Origin: Magnetospirillum sulfuroxidans
Lineage (GTDB): Bacteria; Pseudomonadota; Alphaproteobacteria; Rhodospirillales; Magnetospirillaceae
Reading direction: 5' to 3'
Assembly: GCF_018224925.1 (NCBI RefSeq)
Contig: NZ_JAGTUF010000001.1
Span: 124,001-188,000 of the forward strand
DNA length: 64,000 nt
A program made the translations under genes and the position numbers. The notes beneath the pieces are model-generated. The model ran no database searches. It was not told where the DNA came from and worked only from the letters and a program-made list of their open reading frames with translations. Positions within the stretch are counted from its first letter, which is position 1. Each line of letters opens with the position of its first letter. Positions 54,095-63,695 of the stretch are shown in pieces.

Positions 54095-55086
54095 TATTTC
54101 GGCGCCGACGACAGCAATCGCACCGTCACCGGCATGCCTTGGCGCAGGCCGTCATCGGCGTCATCGACGACGATGCGCAGGCGATAGACCAGCGAGGTCC
54201 GCAATGCGCGGGTTTCCACCGCTTTCGGGGTGAATTCGGCTACCGGCGAGACAAAGCCGACCTGACCGTGATAGGTCTTGCCGCCGTCGGTGACGATCTC
54301 GGCGGCGGTGCCCGGCACGGCCCGGCCGAGATCGGGCTCAGCCACCCAACTGCGCACCTGCATGGGATTCATCAGGGCCAGGGTGGCGATGGTGGCGCCG
54401 GGCAGGGTCATGGCGCCGGGCTCACGCACGCGGGTCATGACGATGCCGTCGGCCGGGCTGGTCAGCACCGCGTCGGCCAGACGGCGGCGCATCAGGTCCA
54501 TGGTGGCTTTTTCGCCATCCAACTGGGCGCGGCCGATGGTGATATCTTCTTCGCGGAAGCCTTGGCGTTGCAGATCCAGGGCTTGACGGGCGCGGGCCGC
54601 CTGGGCCTCGGCCTGGCGCAAGAGGTTGCGGGCGTCGTCGAGCGCCTGGCGCGAGACGGTGGCGCCCAGTTCCACCCCGGCCCGGCGATCATAGGTGACG
54701 CGGGCGTTGTTCAGCGCCGCTTCGGCTTTTTCCAGCTCGGCCTTGGCCTGGGCGATTTCCTGCGGCCGGTTGCCGGCTTCCAGCTTGGCCAATTGCGCTT
54801 CTTGCGCCGCCACGCGGGCTTCGGTCACCCGGACCGCGTCCTTCAGATAGCCGTCATCAAGTTCGGCCACCACTTGGCCGGCGGCGACCGTGTCGCCTTC
54901 TTCCACCAACAGCTTGGCCAATCGGCCTTCGACCCGAAACGACAGGTCCACCTGCCGCACATCGACGTTGCCGGACAAGATCAGCCCGGTATCGGCGGGG
55001 CCGGGGCGGGAGACGATCCACCCGCCAACGGCCGCCGCCGCCAATAGGGCGGCAATGGCCAGGGCGATCAAAGGCTTTCGAGACAT
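54094..55086 (-). CDS. HlyD-family adaptor (YbhG-like)
   Basis: A 330-residue membrane-fusion protein: N-terminal anchor (6-23), split lipoyl domain (SGNVDVRQVDLSFRVEGRLAKLLVEEGDTVAAGQVVAELDD), a long alpha-hairpin (80-190, with many Ala/Glu/Arg heptads) and a beta-barrel. First gene of the four-gene exporter set. The ATG at 55086 gives the anchor its usual place. Confidence 0.92.
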   Translation of the reverse strand: MSRKPLIALAIAALLAAAAVGGWIVSRPGPADTGLILSGNVDVRQVDLSFRVEGRLAKLLVEEGDTVAAGQVVAELDDGYLKDAVRVTEARVAAQEAQLAKLEAGNRPQEIAQAKAELEKAEAALNNARVTYDRRAGVELGATVSRQALDDARNLLRQAEAQAARARQALDLQRQGFREEDITIGRAQLDGEKATMDLMRRRLADAVLTSPADGIVMTRVREPGAMTLPGATIATLALMNPMQVRSWVAEPDLGRAVPGTAAEIVTDGGKTYHGQVGFVSPVAEFTPKAVETRALRTSLVYRLRIVVDDADDGLRQGMPVTVRLLSSAPK

Positions 55087-55270
55087 GACGCGCTCCGTGA
55101 TGGTCGAGTGACCAGTCGGGACAGTGTACGGCGAAAGCGAAAACACACACCGTCTATTTGCTCATGGGTTTGTTGCGGTAAATACGCGGGGCGGAGGTGG
55201 GCGGAAAATAGTCGGCTACAGCATGCTGGTGCACTGACTCACAAAGCCGCTGCTCGTGTGAGAAAGGGGC

Positions 55271-55300
55271 TTGCCTAACCCCGCAGAAATCCAGTATGTT
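55271..55300 (+). promoter_or_regulatory. Promoter of tRNA-Arg
   Basis: TTGCCT (55271-55276) and TATGTT (55295-55300) with an 18-base spacer, followed by a GC-rich discriminator and the tRNA 33 bp downstream. Confidence 0.55.
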
Positions 55301-55332
55301 CCGTCCTCCCGCGCTTCGCGGGCATACAGCCT

Positions 55333-55409
<77 letters not shown>

Positions 55410-55532
55410 AATTTTTCCAAAGCAAATTCAATGTGTTAGCGGCTGTCCCGCTGTAGGCCATAAACTGACCTGATGATTTTGCGCGACAATTGCGCGACAC
55501 TCAGGGCGAAAAAGTGTCGCGTGAGGCGCTCA

Positions 55533-56030
55533 ATGGCTACGATCTCGGAACGGTATAATCGCGAAGGCCAGTTGATCGGTTGGCAGGTGAAAATTCGCAA
55601 GCGCGGATATCCTGCCATGGTCAAAACCTTCGAACGGAAGAACGACGCTCAGGCCTGGGCGACCATCAAGGAATCGGAGATGGTTCGGGCGGTCTTCGTT
55701 GATCGTTCCAAGGCTGAACGCACCACTTTTCGCGATGCTGTTGAGGCATACATCACCAACACCGCCCCCACTCACAAAGGGGGACGAGATGAAATCCTGC
55801 GACTTCAAAAATTCCTGCGGGACGAGGTCAGACTTGCAGCGCACGCACTTGCAACGCTGACAACCAGGTTGTTCGAGGAATATCGGGATCGGCGGTTAAA
55901 CGAGGTCGCCGCCAGCACGGTTAAGCGCGAACTTGGTCTTTTGCATGCGGTCATTGAAACCGTCCGTAAAAGCCATGGGATGATTGAAAATCCCGTTTCC
56001 GACGTTCGCCGCCCCAGTGTCCGCGATGCA
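55533..56030 (+). pseudogene. Truncated tyrosine-type integrase
   Basis: About 166 codons from MATISERYNREGQLIGWQVKIRKRGYP: the N-terminal arm and the core-binding SAM-like domain (FLRDEVRLAAHALATLTTRLFEEYRDRRLNEVAASTVKRELGLLHAVIETVRKSHGMIENPVSDVRRPS) of a tRNA-targeting phage-type integrase. The catalytic domain with R-H-R-Y is missing: the frame runs at about 56030 into a transposase remnant. Its position behind tRNA-Arg marks an old integrated element. Confidence 0.85.
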
Positions 56031-56035
56031 CGAGA

Positions 56036-56353
56036 TATGCCGTCAGCCTGCGCATCCGCAAGCGCATCGAAGAGGTCTTCGGCTGGGCCAAGACCACCGG
56101 CGGCCTGCGCAAGACGCGCCACAAAGGCACCGATCGTGTGGACTGGATATTCACCCTGACCGTCGCTGCATACAATCTCGTCAGGCTGCCAAAACTGATG
56201 ACGGTGGCCTGATGACGCCCGGACTCCGCCTCGAACCGGCGGAACCCGCGAAAATCGGCCGCTCTCGCGGACCGTAACCCTCGCCGACGCCGCTGAAAGC
56301 TTCGGACCGACGGGGAAAGGGGGCGCGAACACGCCTTTTTCCGCACCCTGTTA
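56036..56353 (+). mobile_element. 3' remnant of an IS5-family insertion sequence
   Basis: In a different frame from the integrase, 56036-56212 encodes the C-terminus of an IS5-type transposase (YAVSLRIRKRIEEVFGWAKT..., ending AAYNLVRLPKL-MTVA), including the Glu of the DDE set in RKRIEEVFGWAKT. After the stop, about 140 bp run to the probable right end, CCTTTTTCCGCACCCTGTTA (56334-56353). The 5' part and left end are gone, so a deletion joined the integrase to the IS. Confidence 0.8.
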
Positions 56354-57094
56354 AACCGGTTCCCAGGTGCTTAGTTCTCCAGCATTCACTTTTGACCGAA
56401 AGAGGTCGAACAGTCCGAGGCCGTCGAGTTTCGCGATTTCCTCGAAGCCGAGTAGGAAATCATATCCGTCGAAATTTATGCCCTGCATGACCTCGCCGTA
56501 GACCTCTGCGAAAGGCTCTTCGAAAGCCTTTCGCAGTTGGTTCGAAGTGTCCGTCCAGCCGTTGATGCCGTTGTGGTATCCCTGCTGCCGGTTCTGAACG
56601 CATCGGGTTAGGTCGGCGGAAAACCAAATCTTGCAGGCGACTGGCCGGAGCGCATAGATGCGGCATTCACCCCCCACGCCAAGGTGCGGGCATTGGACAA
56701 GATCCTTTGTCCGCCGAGCCTCTGAGGCGGCCCATCGTGCGCGGTCAGGGAGCCCTGCGTCCGCCCTCTTGATCTCTTCGTAATGCTCAATGATGGTGAT
56801 GGCGTCGAGCATGCTCATCGAGAAGCTCCCCGAGGTGACGCCACGCGCTTCCGATGGGATCAGGCAGCAGGCGTGGCAGCCACGCACGCAGGCGATTTCG
56901 ACCTTCTGGGAGACGGCCTCGTAGGCCAGGTCTGAGATGGCGTTGCCGATGTCCTGATGAATGCGGGCGACCTGGACCAAGGCGCGGTAAGAACCATCTG
57001 CCCGCGATATCCCAGCCAATCGGCGCCGGGCTTCCCCCATCAGTGACTGGACGGCGTCATTGGCCAGCAGGTCATAGGGCGCTTCCGTTCCCAT
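56351..57094 (-). CDS. YkgJ-like cysteine-cluster protein, probably 3'-truncated
   Basis: A 247-residue protein with the Cys cluster CVRGCHACC, CPHLGVGGECRIYALRPVACKIWF of YkgJ (zinc/iron-chelate-binding) proteins. The start at MGTEAPYDLL (57094) follows AAGGAC; a TTG at 57160 is also in frame. Its stop codon TAA lies in the last bases of the IS right end (TTA on the plus strand), so the native C-terminus was probably cut off by the insertion. Function unknown. Confidence 0.7.
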   Translation of the reverse strand: MGTEAPYDLLANDAVQSLMGEARRRLAGISRADGSYRALVQVARIHQDIGNAISDLAYEAVSQKVEIACVRGCHACCLIPSEARGVTSGSFSMSMLDAITIIEHYEEIKRADAGLPDRARWAASEARRTKDLVQCPHLGVGGECRIYALRPVACKIWFSADLTRCVQNRQQGYHNGINGWTDTSNQLRKAFEEPFAEVYGEVMQGINFDGYDFLLGFEEIAKLDGLGLFDLFRSKVNAGELSTWEPV

Positions 57095-57204
57095 GTCGTC
57101 CTTCTCATTTGAGCCATGGCCATTCTTCTGCTTGTCGACAGAGGGGAGATAGGCGGGCAAGGGCTCTCTTCAGGAATGGCACAAAATCTGGTTTCTTAAG
57201 CGGC

Positions 57205-57238
57205 TCAGCCCGCCGCACGGATAGGTGCGGCGGGCTGA
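57205..57238. terminator. Bidirectional-looking hairpin between nrdJ and the YkgJ-like gene
   Basis: A perfect 14-bp stem, tcagcccgccgcac / gtgcggcgggctga, with a 6-base loop, 78 bp past the nrdJ stop. No long T-run follows on either strand (TGCTTCGTTTC on plus). Confidence 0.65.
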
Positions 57239-57315
57239 TGCTTCGTTTCAGGTCACGCTATGGCTCGTTTTGGCGGAACTATCCTGCCAGTCATACATAA
57301 CAATTTGGTTCGGCG

Positions 57316-60300
57316 TCACGAGCAACCGGTGGTGCCGCCGCAGGTGTCGCACTTGAGGCAGGTGCCGTTGCGCACCAAGGTGAAATTGCCGCATTCGGGG
57401 CAGGCGTCGCCTTCATAGCCCTTCATGCGCGCCTTCTTGATTTCCTCGGCGCGGGCGTCGAATTGCTGGATGGCGGTTTCCGGGTCCACCGACAACGCCA
57501 CCTGGGTGGTGGTCATGGTCGATCCGGCGATGTCCGCTGACAGCGAGGCGGCGTTGCCGCCGGCCACCACCAGGAATTTGGAACGGACATAGCCCTTGGA
57601 GGTGACGCGTTCCACCACTGCCGCGGCCTTTTCCAACTGACCTTCGATATTGCCGCGTCCCACCGTGTCGGGGGCCAGATCGGCCGGTTCCACATGGGCC
57701 AGATCGTTGCGCGACAGATAGGAAATGGCCAGTTCGCGGAAGATGTAATCCAGGATCGAGGTGGCCATCTTGATGGTGTCGTTGCCCTGCACCGGACCTT
57801 GCGGTTCAAAGCGGGTGAAGGTGAAGGCCTCGACGAATTCTTCCAGCGGCACGCCGTATTGCAGGCCGATGGAAATGGCGATGGCGAAGTTGTTCATCAT
57901 GGCGCGGAAAGCGGCGCCTTCCTTATGCATGTCGATGAAGATCTCGCCGACCTTGCCGTCTTCGTATTCGCCGGTGCGCAGATAGACCTTGTGGCCGCCG
58001 ACCATGGCCTTTTGCGTATAGCCCTTGCGACGGTCGGGCAGCTTGGCGCGGCGTGCGGCGACGATGCGTTCGACGATGCGTTCGGCGACGATTTCGGCTC
58101 GGGCCGCCATGGGGGCGGCGGCGATTTCTTCTTCCAAGGCGCCGGCATCGTCCAGCAATGCCGCCTGCAACGGCTGGCTTAGTTTCGAGCCATCGCGATA
58201 CAGCGCATTGGCCTTCAGACCCAGGCGCCACGACAGCATATAGGCGTTCTTGCAATCATCAACGCTGGCCGAATTGGGCATGTTGATGGTCTTGGAAATC
58301 GCCCCCGAGATGAACGGCTGCGCCGCCGCCATCATATGGATGTGGCTTTCCGCCGACAGGAAACGCTTGCCGACCTTGCCGCACGGACTGGCGCAATCGA
58401 ACACCGGCAGGTGCGCGTCCTTGAGGAAGGGCGCGCCTTCCAAGGTCATGGCGCCGGTGCAATAGGTGTTGGCGGCGTCGATTTCGGCCTTGGCGAAGCC
58501 CAGATGGGCCAGCAGGTCGAAGGACAGGTCATCCAGCTTGGAGCGGCTGATCTTCAGCACCTCGGTGCAGAATTCCTCGCCCAGGGTGTATTTGTTGAAG
58601 ACGAACTTGATGTCGAAGGCGGCTTCCAGCGATTGCTCGATCTTTTCCAGCACCTCGTCGGTGAAGCCCTTGGCCCGCAGCTTGTCGTGATCAATGCCCG
58701 GCGCGTCGCGAAGGGTGGCGTGACCGACCGCATAGCGGATGATCTCGGCGACGTCGCTTTCCGAATAGCCCAGATTGCGCAGGGCTTCGGGAACCATGCG
58801 GTTGATGATCTTGAAATAACCGCCGCCGGCCAGCTTCTTGAACTTGACCAAGGCGAAATCGGGTTCGATGCCGGTGGTGTCGCAATCCATCACCAGACCG
58901 ATGGTGCCGGTCGGCGCGATGACCGTGGATTGGGCGTTGCGATAGCCGTTCTTTTCCCCCAGGGTCAAGGCATTGTCCCAGGCCAGCCGGGCCGAGGCGA
59001 CCAGGGCGGCGTCGGGGCAATTATCGGCATCCAGCGGCACCGGGCTGATGTCGAGGCCTTCATAGCCCGAGGTCAGGCCATAGGCGGCACGGCGATGGTT
59101 GCGCATGACCCGCAGCATGTGGGCGGAATTGGCGGCGTAACCGGGGAAGGCCCCCTGTTCACCGGCCATTTCGGCCGAGGTGACATAGGATTCGCCGGTC
59201 ATCAACGCGGTGATGGCGCCGGTCAACGCCCGGCCCTGCTGGCTGTCATAAGGCAGGCCCGAGGCCATCAGCAAACCGCCGATATTGGCGAACCCCAGAC
59301 CCAAGGTGCGGAATTCATAGGAGAGCTGGGCGATCTTTTCCGACGGGAACTGCGCCATCAGCACCGAGATTTCCAACACCATGGTCCACAGCCGGCAGGC
59401 GTGGCGGAAGCCGTCAACGTCAAAGGTGCCGTCCTGGCGGCGGAAACACAGCAGGTTCAAGGACGCCAGATTGCAGGCGGTATCGTCCAGGAACATGTAT
59501 TCCGAACACGGATTGGAGGCGTTGATCCGGCCCGATTCCGGGCAGGTGTGCCAGTCGTTGATGGTGGTGTCGAATTGGATGCCCGGATCGGCGCAAGCCC
59601 AGGCGGCTTCACCGATGCGGTCCCACAAATCGCGGGCCTTGAGGTCTTTCTTCACCTTGTCGGAATTGCGATGCTTGAGCACCCATTCCCGGTCGTCGAT
59701 GACGGCGTTGAGGAAGTCGTCGGTGACGCGCACGGTGTTGTTGGAATTCTGCCCCGACACGGTCAGATAGGCTTCGGAATCCCAGTCGGTGTTGAACACC
59801 GGGAACTCGATGTCGAAATAACCCTGGCGGGCGAACTGGATCATGCGCTGGACATAGTTTTCCGGGATCATCACGCCGCGGGCGCCGATGATCGCTTTTT
59901 TCAAGCGCTTGTTCAGCTTGGGATCGAAACGGGCTTGGGATTCGGCGTCGCCGTCCCATTCGCGCATGGAGGCCATGACTTCGCCCAGGTGCTTTTGCGC
60001 CAGCTTCGAACCGGCGACCAGGGCGGCGACCTTTTGCTCTTCGACCACTTTCCAGTTGATGAAGGCTTCGATATCGGGGTGATCGACATCGACCACCACC
60101 ATCTTGGCGGCGCGCCGCGTGGTGCCGCCCGACTTGATGGCGCCGGCGGCGCGGTCACCGATCTTCAAGAAACTCATCAGCCCCGACGATTTGCCGCCGC
60201 CGGACAGGCGCTCGCCTTCGCCGCGCAGCTTGGAAAAATTGGTGCCGGTGCCCGAGCCATATTTGAACAAGCGGGCTTCGCGCACCCACAAATCCATGAT

Positions 60301-60939
60301 CCCGCCTTCGTTGACCAGATCGTCTTCGATGGACTGGATGAAGCAGGCATGCGGCTGCGGATGCTCATAGGACGATTTGGACCGGGTCATCTTGCCGGTC
60401 TTGTAATCGACGTAATAGTGACCCTGGCTGGGGCCATCAATGCCATAAGCCCAATGCAGGCCGGTGTTGAACCATTGCGGCGAGTTGGGCGCGCCCATCT
60501 GGCTGGCCAACATGAAGGCCATTTCGTCGCGGAAGGTCAGCGCGTCGTCTTCGGACGAAAAATAGCCGCCCTTCCAGCCCCAATAGGTCCAGGTGCCGGC
60601 CAGGCGGTCAAAGACCTGGGCGGCGCTGGTTTCGCCGCTGACCCGCTGTTCGGCCGGCAGCGCCTTGAGCGCCTCGGCATCGGGTTCGTGACGTTGCAGC
60701 CACTCGGGCACGCCCTTTTCGGCGACACGCTTCAACCGGGCGGGGATACCAGCCTTGCGGAAATATTTCTGCGCCAGAACGTCGCAGGCGACCTGCGACC
60801 ATTTGGTCGGCACGTCGATATCCTTGGCTTGGAACACCACCGAACCGTCGGGATTGCGAATCTCGCTGGTCGCCTTGCGGAAGTCGATGCCCGCGTAACG
60901 GGACGAGCCGGACTTGGTGAAGTGACGCTGAACGCGCAT
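57316..60939 (-). CDS. nrdJ: Adenosylcobalamin-dependent ribonucleotide reductase
   Basis: A 1207-residue class II reductase of the large alphaproteobacterial form. The active-site finger-loop region includes [22 protein letters not shown], the second substrate-binding cysteine region is intact, and the C-terminus has a Cys-rich zinc motif ([28 protein letters not shown]) that re-reduces the active site. It makes deoxynucleotides with or without oxygen. No cobalamin riboswitch is seen in its leader; a palindrome upstream may bind NrdR. No other nrd gene is nearby. Confidence 0.96.
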   Translation of the reverse strand: MRVQRHFTKSGSSRYAGIDFRKATSEIRNPDGSVVFQAKDIDVPTKWSQVACDVLAQKYFRKAGIPARLKRVAEKGVPEWLQRHEPDAEALKALPAEQRVSGETSAAQVFDRLAGTWTYWGWKGGYFSSEDDALTFRDEMAFMLASQMGAPNSPQWFNTGLHWAYGIDGPSQGHYYVDYKTGKMTRSKSSYEHPQPHACFIQSIEDDLVNEGGIMDLWVREARLFKYGSGTGTNFSKLRGEGERLSGGGKSSGLMSFLKIGDRAAGAIKSGGTTRRAAKMVVVDVDHPDIEAFINWKVVEEQKVAALVAGSKLAQKHLGEVMASMREWDGDAESQARFDPKLNKRLKKAIIGARGVMIPENYVQRMIQFARQGYFDIEFPVFNTDWDSEAYLTVSGQNSNNTVRVTDDFLNAVIDDREWVLKHRNSDKVKKDLKARDLWDRIGEAAWACADPGIQFDTTINDWHTCPESGRINASNPCSEYMFLDDTACNLASLNLLCFRRQDGTFDVDGFRHACRLWTMVLEISVLMAQFPSEKIAQLSYEFRTLGLGFANIGGLLMASGLPYDSQQGRALTGAITALMTGESYVTSAEMAGEQGAFPGYAANSAHMLRVMRNHRRAAYGLTSGYEGLDISPVPLDADNCPDAALVASARLAWDNALTLGEKNGYRNAQSTVIAPTGTIGLVMDCDTTGIEPDFALVKFKKLAGGGYFKIINRMVPEALRNLGYSESDVAEIIRYAVGHATLRDAPGIDHDKLRAKGFTDEVLEKIEQSLEAAFDIKFVFNKYTLGEEFCTEVLKISRSKLDDLSFDLLAHLGFAKAEIDAANTYCTGAMTLEGAPFLKDAHLPVFDCASPCGKVGKRFLSAESHIHMMAAAQPFISGAISKTINMPNSASVDDCKNAYMLSWRLGLKANALYRDGSKLSQPLQAALLDDAGALEEEIAAAPMAARAEIVAERIVERIVAARRAKLPDRRKGYTQKAMVGGHKVYLRTGEYEDGKVGEIFIDMHKEGAAFRAMMNNFAIAISIGLQYGVPLEEFVEAFTFTRFEPQGPVQGNDTIKMATSILDYIFRELAISYLSRNDLAHVEPADLAPDTVGRGNIEGQLEKAAAVVERVTSKGYVRSKFLVVAGGNAASLSADIAGSTMTTTQVALSVDPETAIQQFDARAEEIKKARMKGYEGDACPECGNFTLVRNGTCLKCDTCGGTTGCS

Positions 60940-61265
60940 GGGTTCCCCTCTGTTTGTCTGTTTGGCTAAGGACCAACCGCCGGCGGCGACAGCGAAACAA
61001 AGGGATTCCTTAGGGAATCACCTCTCTTTGCGTAGCTCACAACATGTTGTGGCTCGCCCCGAACCGAGACGCAGATTATGCGCAGTGCGGTGTTGACGCA
61101 ACCACATTTTGTCTGTCGGGCGTGATTTTCACACATCATATAGATACAATAATTCTCGCATTTTATCGGATTTGGATCCGTCCTTGCGAAGCGCTGGACG
61201 CAAGCCGCGCCATTTGCCATAGTCCGCCCCTGCAAGATCACTCCCATAAGAACAACGAGGGCGTC
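60940..61265. other. 326-bp divergent region ahead of nrdJ and the NDUFA12 gene
   Basis: Holds a small hairpin in the nrdJ leader (GATTCC-TTAG-GGAATC, 61004-61019), the palindrome at 61038-61051 and an AT-rich stretch around 61130-61170 that may be the promoter of the NDUFA12-mlaD operon. No gene seen. Confidence 0.5.
61038..61051. promoter_or_regulatory. Palindrome upstream of nrdJ (NrdR-box-like)
   Basis: CACAACATGTTGTG, a perfect 14-bp palindrome about 100 bp ahead of nrdJ. It resembles NrdR boxes (ACACWATATWTTGTGT), which usually occur in pairs; a convincing second copy was not found. Confidence 0.4.
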
Positions 61266-61616
61266 ATGGCCGGTTTTGGAACTCTGCTGTTCACCTGGCT
61301 CAAAGGCAAACTGGTCGGCACCGATACGGCCGGCAACCGCTATTATATCGAGCGTGGTACCCCCAAGGGCCGCCGGGCCAAGCGCTGGGTCCTGTTTAAT
61401 GGCGTTACCGAGGCTTCGGCGGTGCCGCCGGAATGGCATGCTTGGCTGCATCACACCGTTGATGCGCCGTTGACCGATTCGGTCCGCCGCGAATGGCAAA
61501 AGCCGCATCAGGCCAATGGCTCGGGCACGACCAATGCCTATCTGCCCCCTGGTCACGACCTGCGCGGCGGCCAGCGCGAGCGGGCCACCGGCGATTACGA
61601 GGCGTGGCAGCCCTAA
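61266..61616 (+). CDS. NDUFA12-like complex I accessory subunit
   Basis: A 116-residue protein with the NDUFA12/B17.2 pattern (LVGTDTAGNRYYIERG, RWVLFNG, EASAVPPEWHAWLHHTVDAPL, DYEAWQP). This supernumerary subunit of NADH:ubiquinone oxidoreductase is shared by mitochondria and alphaproteobacteria. The ATG at 61266 has ACGAGGG upstream. It heads an operon with two mlaD-like genes and a DUF2155 gene, a known alphaproteobacterial arrangement. Confidence 0.93.
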   Translation: MAGFGTLLFTWLKGKLVGTDTAGNRYYIERGTPKGRRAKRWVLFNGVTEASAVPPEWHAWLHHTVDAPLTDSVRREWQKPHQANGSGTTNAYLPPGHDLRGGQRERATGDYEAWQP

Positions 61617-61638
61617 GTCTGCCGCAAGAGGGAATGTG

Positions 61639-62136
61639 ATGGTCACCAAGGGCGGTTCGCGCGACACCATAATCGGCGCCATCGTCATCGCCGTGGCGGC
61701 GGTTATGCTGGCGCTGATCTATGTCAAGGAAGACTTGGCCGGACAAGCCGCGGGCGGCTATGTGGTCAAGGCCCGCTTCAATCGGCTGGACGGCATCAGC
61801 ATCGGCAGCCCGGTGCGGCTGTCCGGCGTCAAGATCGGCGCGGTGCAGGCGGAAACCCTGGACCCGGAATTCCGCGCCATCACCCATCTGCATATCAATG
61901 ATCAGGTGCCGTTGCCCGCCGATTCCACCGCCGTGATCCGCACGGATGGGTTGCTGGGATCTAAATATATCGATTTGGGGCCGGGTGGTGACGATACGAT
62001 GATGAAGGACGGCGACAGCATCCTTTACACTCAGGATTCCATGGTCATCGAGGATCTCTTGGAAATGATCATCGAACAGGGCAAAAGCAAGCGCGGCTAT
62101 GGCAGCAAGGCGCTGCCCTCGGTCAGCAACAACTAG
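61639..62136 (+). CDS. mlaD: MlaD-like lipid transport protein, copy 1
   Basis: A 165-residue protein with one N-terminal anchor (residues 9-28) and an MlaD/MCE beta-barrel domain (YVVKARFNRLDGISIGSPVRLSGVKIGAVQ; IRTDGLLGSKYIDLGPGG). MlaD forms the periplasmic ring on MlaFE and carries phospholipids. Shorter C-terminus than copy 2 and a hydrophilic end, KALPSVSNN. Twenty-two bp behind the NDUFA12 gene. Confidence 0.9.
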   Translation: MVTKGGSRDTIIGAIVIAVAAVMLALIYVKEDLAGQAAGGYVVKARFNRLDGISIGSPVRLSGVKIGAVQAETLDPEFRAITHLHINDQVPLPADSTAVIRTDGLLGSKYIDLGPGGDDTMMKDGDSILYTQDSMVIEDLLEMIIEQGKSKRGYGSKALPSVSNN

Positions 62137-62154
62137 CCCGGCCAGGAGAGCATC

Positions 62155-62670
62155 ATGGGACGCAATCTCATCGAAACGATCATGGGGGGAGTGGTTCTGG
62201 CGGTGGCCGGATTCTTCCTGGCTTTCGCTTGGCGTCACGCCGATCTTGGGCAAGTGAAGGGCTATGTGCTGAGCGCCCAGTTCGCCGGTATCGGTGGCCT
62301 GGACACCGGTGCCGACGTCCGCATCAACGGCATCAAGGTCGGCACGGTGGCCAGCCAGTCGCTGGACCCGATCAGCTATAATGCCGTGGTCAAGATGACC
62401 ATCTCGCCAGAGATTCGCCTGCCCACCGACACGGTTGCCACCATCAGCGCCGATGGTCTGCTGGGCGGAAAATTCATCAAGTTGATGCCCGGCCGCGCCA
62501 ATGAGCGGCTGGCCGAAGGCAGCGAGTTGGCCAAGACCAAGGATTACCGTTCGATCGAGGAAATGGTCGGCGAGTTGATCTTCCTGGCGACGACGCCCCC
62601 GGCTGCGCCGTCGGCTGCGCCCGTTGCCCCCGTTGCCCCCGTTGCCCCCGTGGATCATCCGGCGCAATGA
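62155..62670 (+). CDS. mlaD: MlaD-like lipid transport protein, copy 2
   Basis: A 171-residue paralogue with anchor (10-27), MCE domain (YVLSAQFAGIGGLDTGADVRINGIKVGTVA; ISADGLLGGKFIKLMPG) and a Pro/Ala/Val-rich tail made of VAP units encoded by 9-bp repeats. About one third identical to copy 1 over the MCE domain. This is closer to the usual alphaproteobacterial MlaD (SIEEMVGELIF region). It overlaps the DUF2155 gene by 4 bp. Confidence 0.9.
   Translation: MGRNLIETIMGGVVLAVAGFFLAFAWRHADLGQVKGYVLSAQFAGIGGLDTGADVRINGIKVGTVASQSLDPISYNAVVKMTISPEIRLPTDTVATISADGLLGGKFIKLMPGRANERLAEGSELAKTKDYRSIEEMVGELIFLATTPPAAPSAAPVAPVAPVAPVDHPAQ
62623..62649 (+). repeat. Three 9-bp tandem repeats in mlaD copy 2
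   Basis: Three exact copies of GTTGCCCCC encode VAP-VAP-VAP in the tail of the second MlaD. The copy number is likely to vary among strains. Confidence 0.9.
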
Positions 62671-63059
62671 TCCGCCGACTGATCATGCTGGCCGGGACAG
62701 GATTGTTCCTGCTGGCCATGCCGGCCGGGGCGCAACAGCCGCCGATGCCGGAATTGTCGCTGGACATGGCGGTTCTGGGCGGTTTGGACAAGATCACCGC
62801 CCGGGTGGTGACCATCGAGGCCCCGGTGGGGGAGCCGGTGCGTTTCGGCACCTTGGAAGTGGTGGCGCGCGCCTGCAAAAAGCGGCGGCCCGAAGAAAGC
62901 CCGGAAAGCGCCGCCTTTCTTGATATCTGGGACATCAAGCAGGGCCAGCCGGCGCAAGGGGTGTTTCGCGGCTGGATGTTCGCTTCCAGTCCGGCGCTGT
63001 CGGCGATGGAGCATCCGGTCTACGACATCTGGGTGCTGGACTGCCGCAAGGGACGCTGA
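62667..63059 (+). CDS. DUF2155 periplasmic protein
   Basis: A 130-residue protein with a signal peptide (MIRRLIMLAGTGLFLLAMPAGAQQ, cleavage near A22) and the DUF2155 core (ITARVVTIEAPVGEPVRFGTLEVVARAC; FRGWMFASSPALSAMEHPVYDIWVLDC). Two cysteines may form a disulfide. DUF2155 genes sit next to NDUFA12/mlaD genes in many alphaproteobacteria; the role is unknown, perhaps in envelope lipid transport. Confidence 0.87.
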   Translation: MIRRLIMLAGTGLFLLAMPAGAQQPPMPELSLDMAVLGGLDKITARVVTIEAPVGEPVRFGTLEVVARACKKRRPEESPESAAFLDIWDIKQGQPAQGVFRGWMFASSPALSAMEHPVYDIWVLDCRKGR

Positions 63060-63076
63060 TCCCAATCGATCCCGCC

Positions 63077-63103
63077 GTCATGCCCGCACGGGGCGGGCAT
63101 GAC
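63077..63103. repeat. Inverted repeat behind the DUF2155 gene
   Basis: An 11-bp perfect stem, gtcatgcccgc / gcgggcatgac, with a 5-base loop, followed 21 bp later by a second hairpin. Confidence 0.7.
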
Positions 63104-63123
63104 CTAATCGCGAAAAAGGAACG

Positions 63124-63165
63124 AAGCCCCCTGGACTCCCGCTTGCGCCGGAGGGGGGGCTTTTC
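63124..63165 (+). terminator. Terminator of the NDUFA12-mlaD-DUF2155 operon
   Basis: aagccccc (63124-63131) pairs with gggggctt (63155-63162), with an inner CTCC/GGAG pairing, followed by TTTTC. Confidence 0.75.
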
Positions 63166-63173
63166 GCCGCCGA

Positions 63174-63677
63174 TCAGAAAATCGGAATACCGCCGGCTTG
63201 CGCCAGGGCAGGAATAACCGGGCAGGAAATGCCGCGTCGGTCATTTTTGCCGGCCTGCGTGGTGGTTTGCTGGGCGACCGACTGACCGGGTGCGCCTTGC
63301 TGTTGTTGCTGCTGTTCCTCTTCCTTCAGCGCCTGCTGAAGCTGTTCTTCCACCGCTTCTTGGATTTTTTGTTCCAGAATCTGCTGCACCACCGGTTCCA
63401 TCTTGGACAAGGCCTCGTCGTCCAGGCCCATTTGAGCCATGATCTTCTTGCGCAGTTCTTCCTTCAGTTTTTCAATGCGGGTGTCGCGCACCCAATTGGT
63501 AAAGCCCTTTTCCTTGATCGCATCCATTTCGCTTTCATGGGCCTTTTGCCGCGCATCGGCTTTTTGCGATGCTTTCAAGGCGGCATTGAAATCACCGCCT
63601 GCGGTCCCTTGCGTGCCCGCCATGGTCAAGCCGGCGCCTGCCGACAATGTGGTGTTGTCGTCGATACCCGAGATCAT
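63174..63677 (-). CDS. Gln/Glu-rich coiled-coil protein of unknown function
   Basis: A 167-residue protein starting MISGIDDNTTLSAGAGL (an adjacent in-frame ATG lies at 63680). Residues 30-135 are strongly helical and charged (ASQKADARQKAHESEMDAIKEKG; KLKEELRKKIMAQMGLDDEALSKMEPVVQQILEQKIQEAVEEQLQQALKEEE), followed by a run of six glutamines and a low-complexity tail. No membrane segment or domain is recognised. It lies between the operon terminator and aat, 18 bp behind aat. Confidence 0.65.
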   Translation of the reverse strand: MISGIDDNTTLSAGAGLTMAGTQGTAGGDFNAALKASQKADARQKAHESEMDAIKEKGFTNWVRDTRIEKLKEELRKKIMAQMGLDDEALSKMEPVVQQILEQKIQEAVEEQLQQALKEEEQQQQQQGAPGQSVAQQTTTQAGKNDRRGISCPVIPALAQAGGIPIF

Positions 63678-63695
63678 CATAGCCCCCAAAGCTGC

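Noticed and set aside
58336-60969. 877-codon plus-strand open frame opposite nrdJ
   Set aside because: It mirrors nrdJ codons, has unnatural Gly/Ala/Val/Asp/Gln-rich composition and no ribosome site; it is a shadow of a GC-rich gene.
60940-61060. Cobalamin riboswitch upstream of nrdJ
   Set aside because: The B12-box and the conserved GCCACTG-type elements are not visible on the minus strand.
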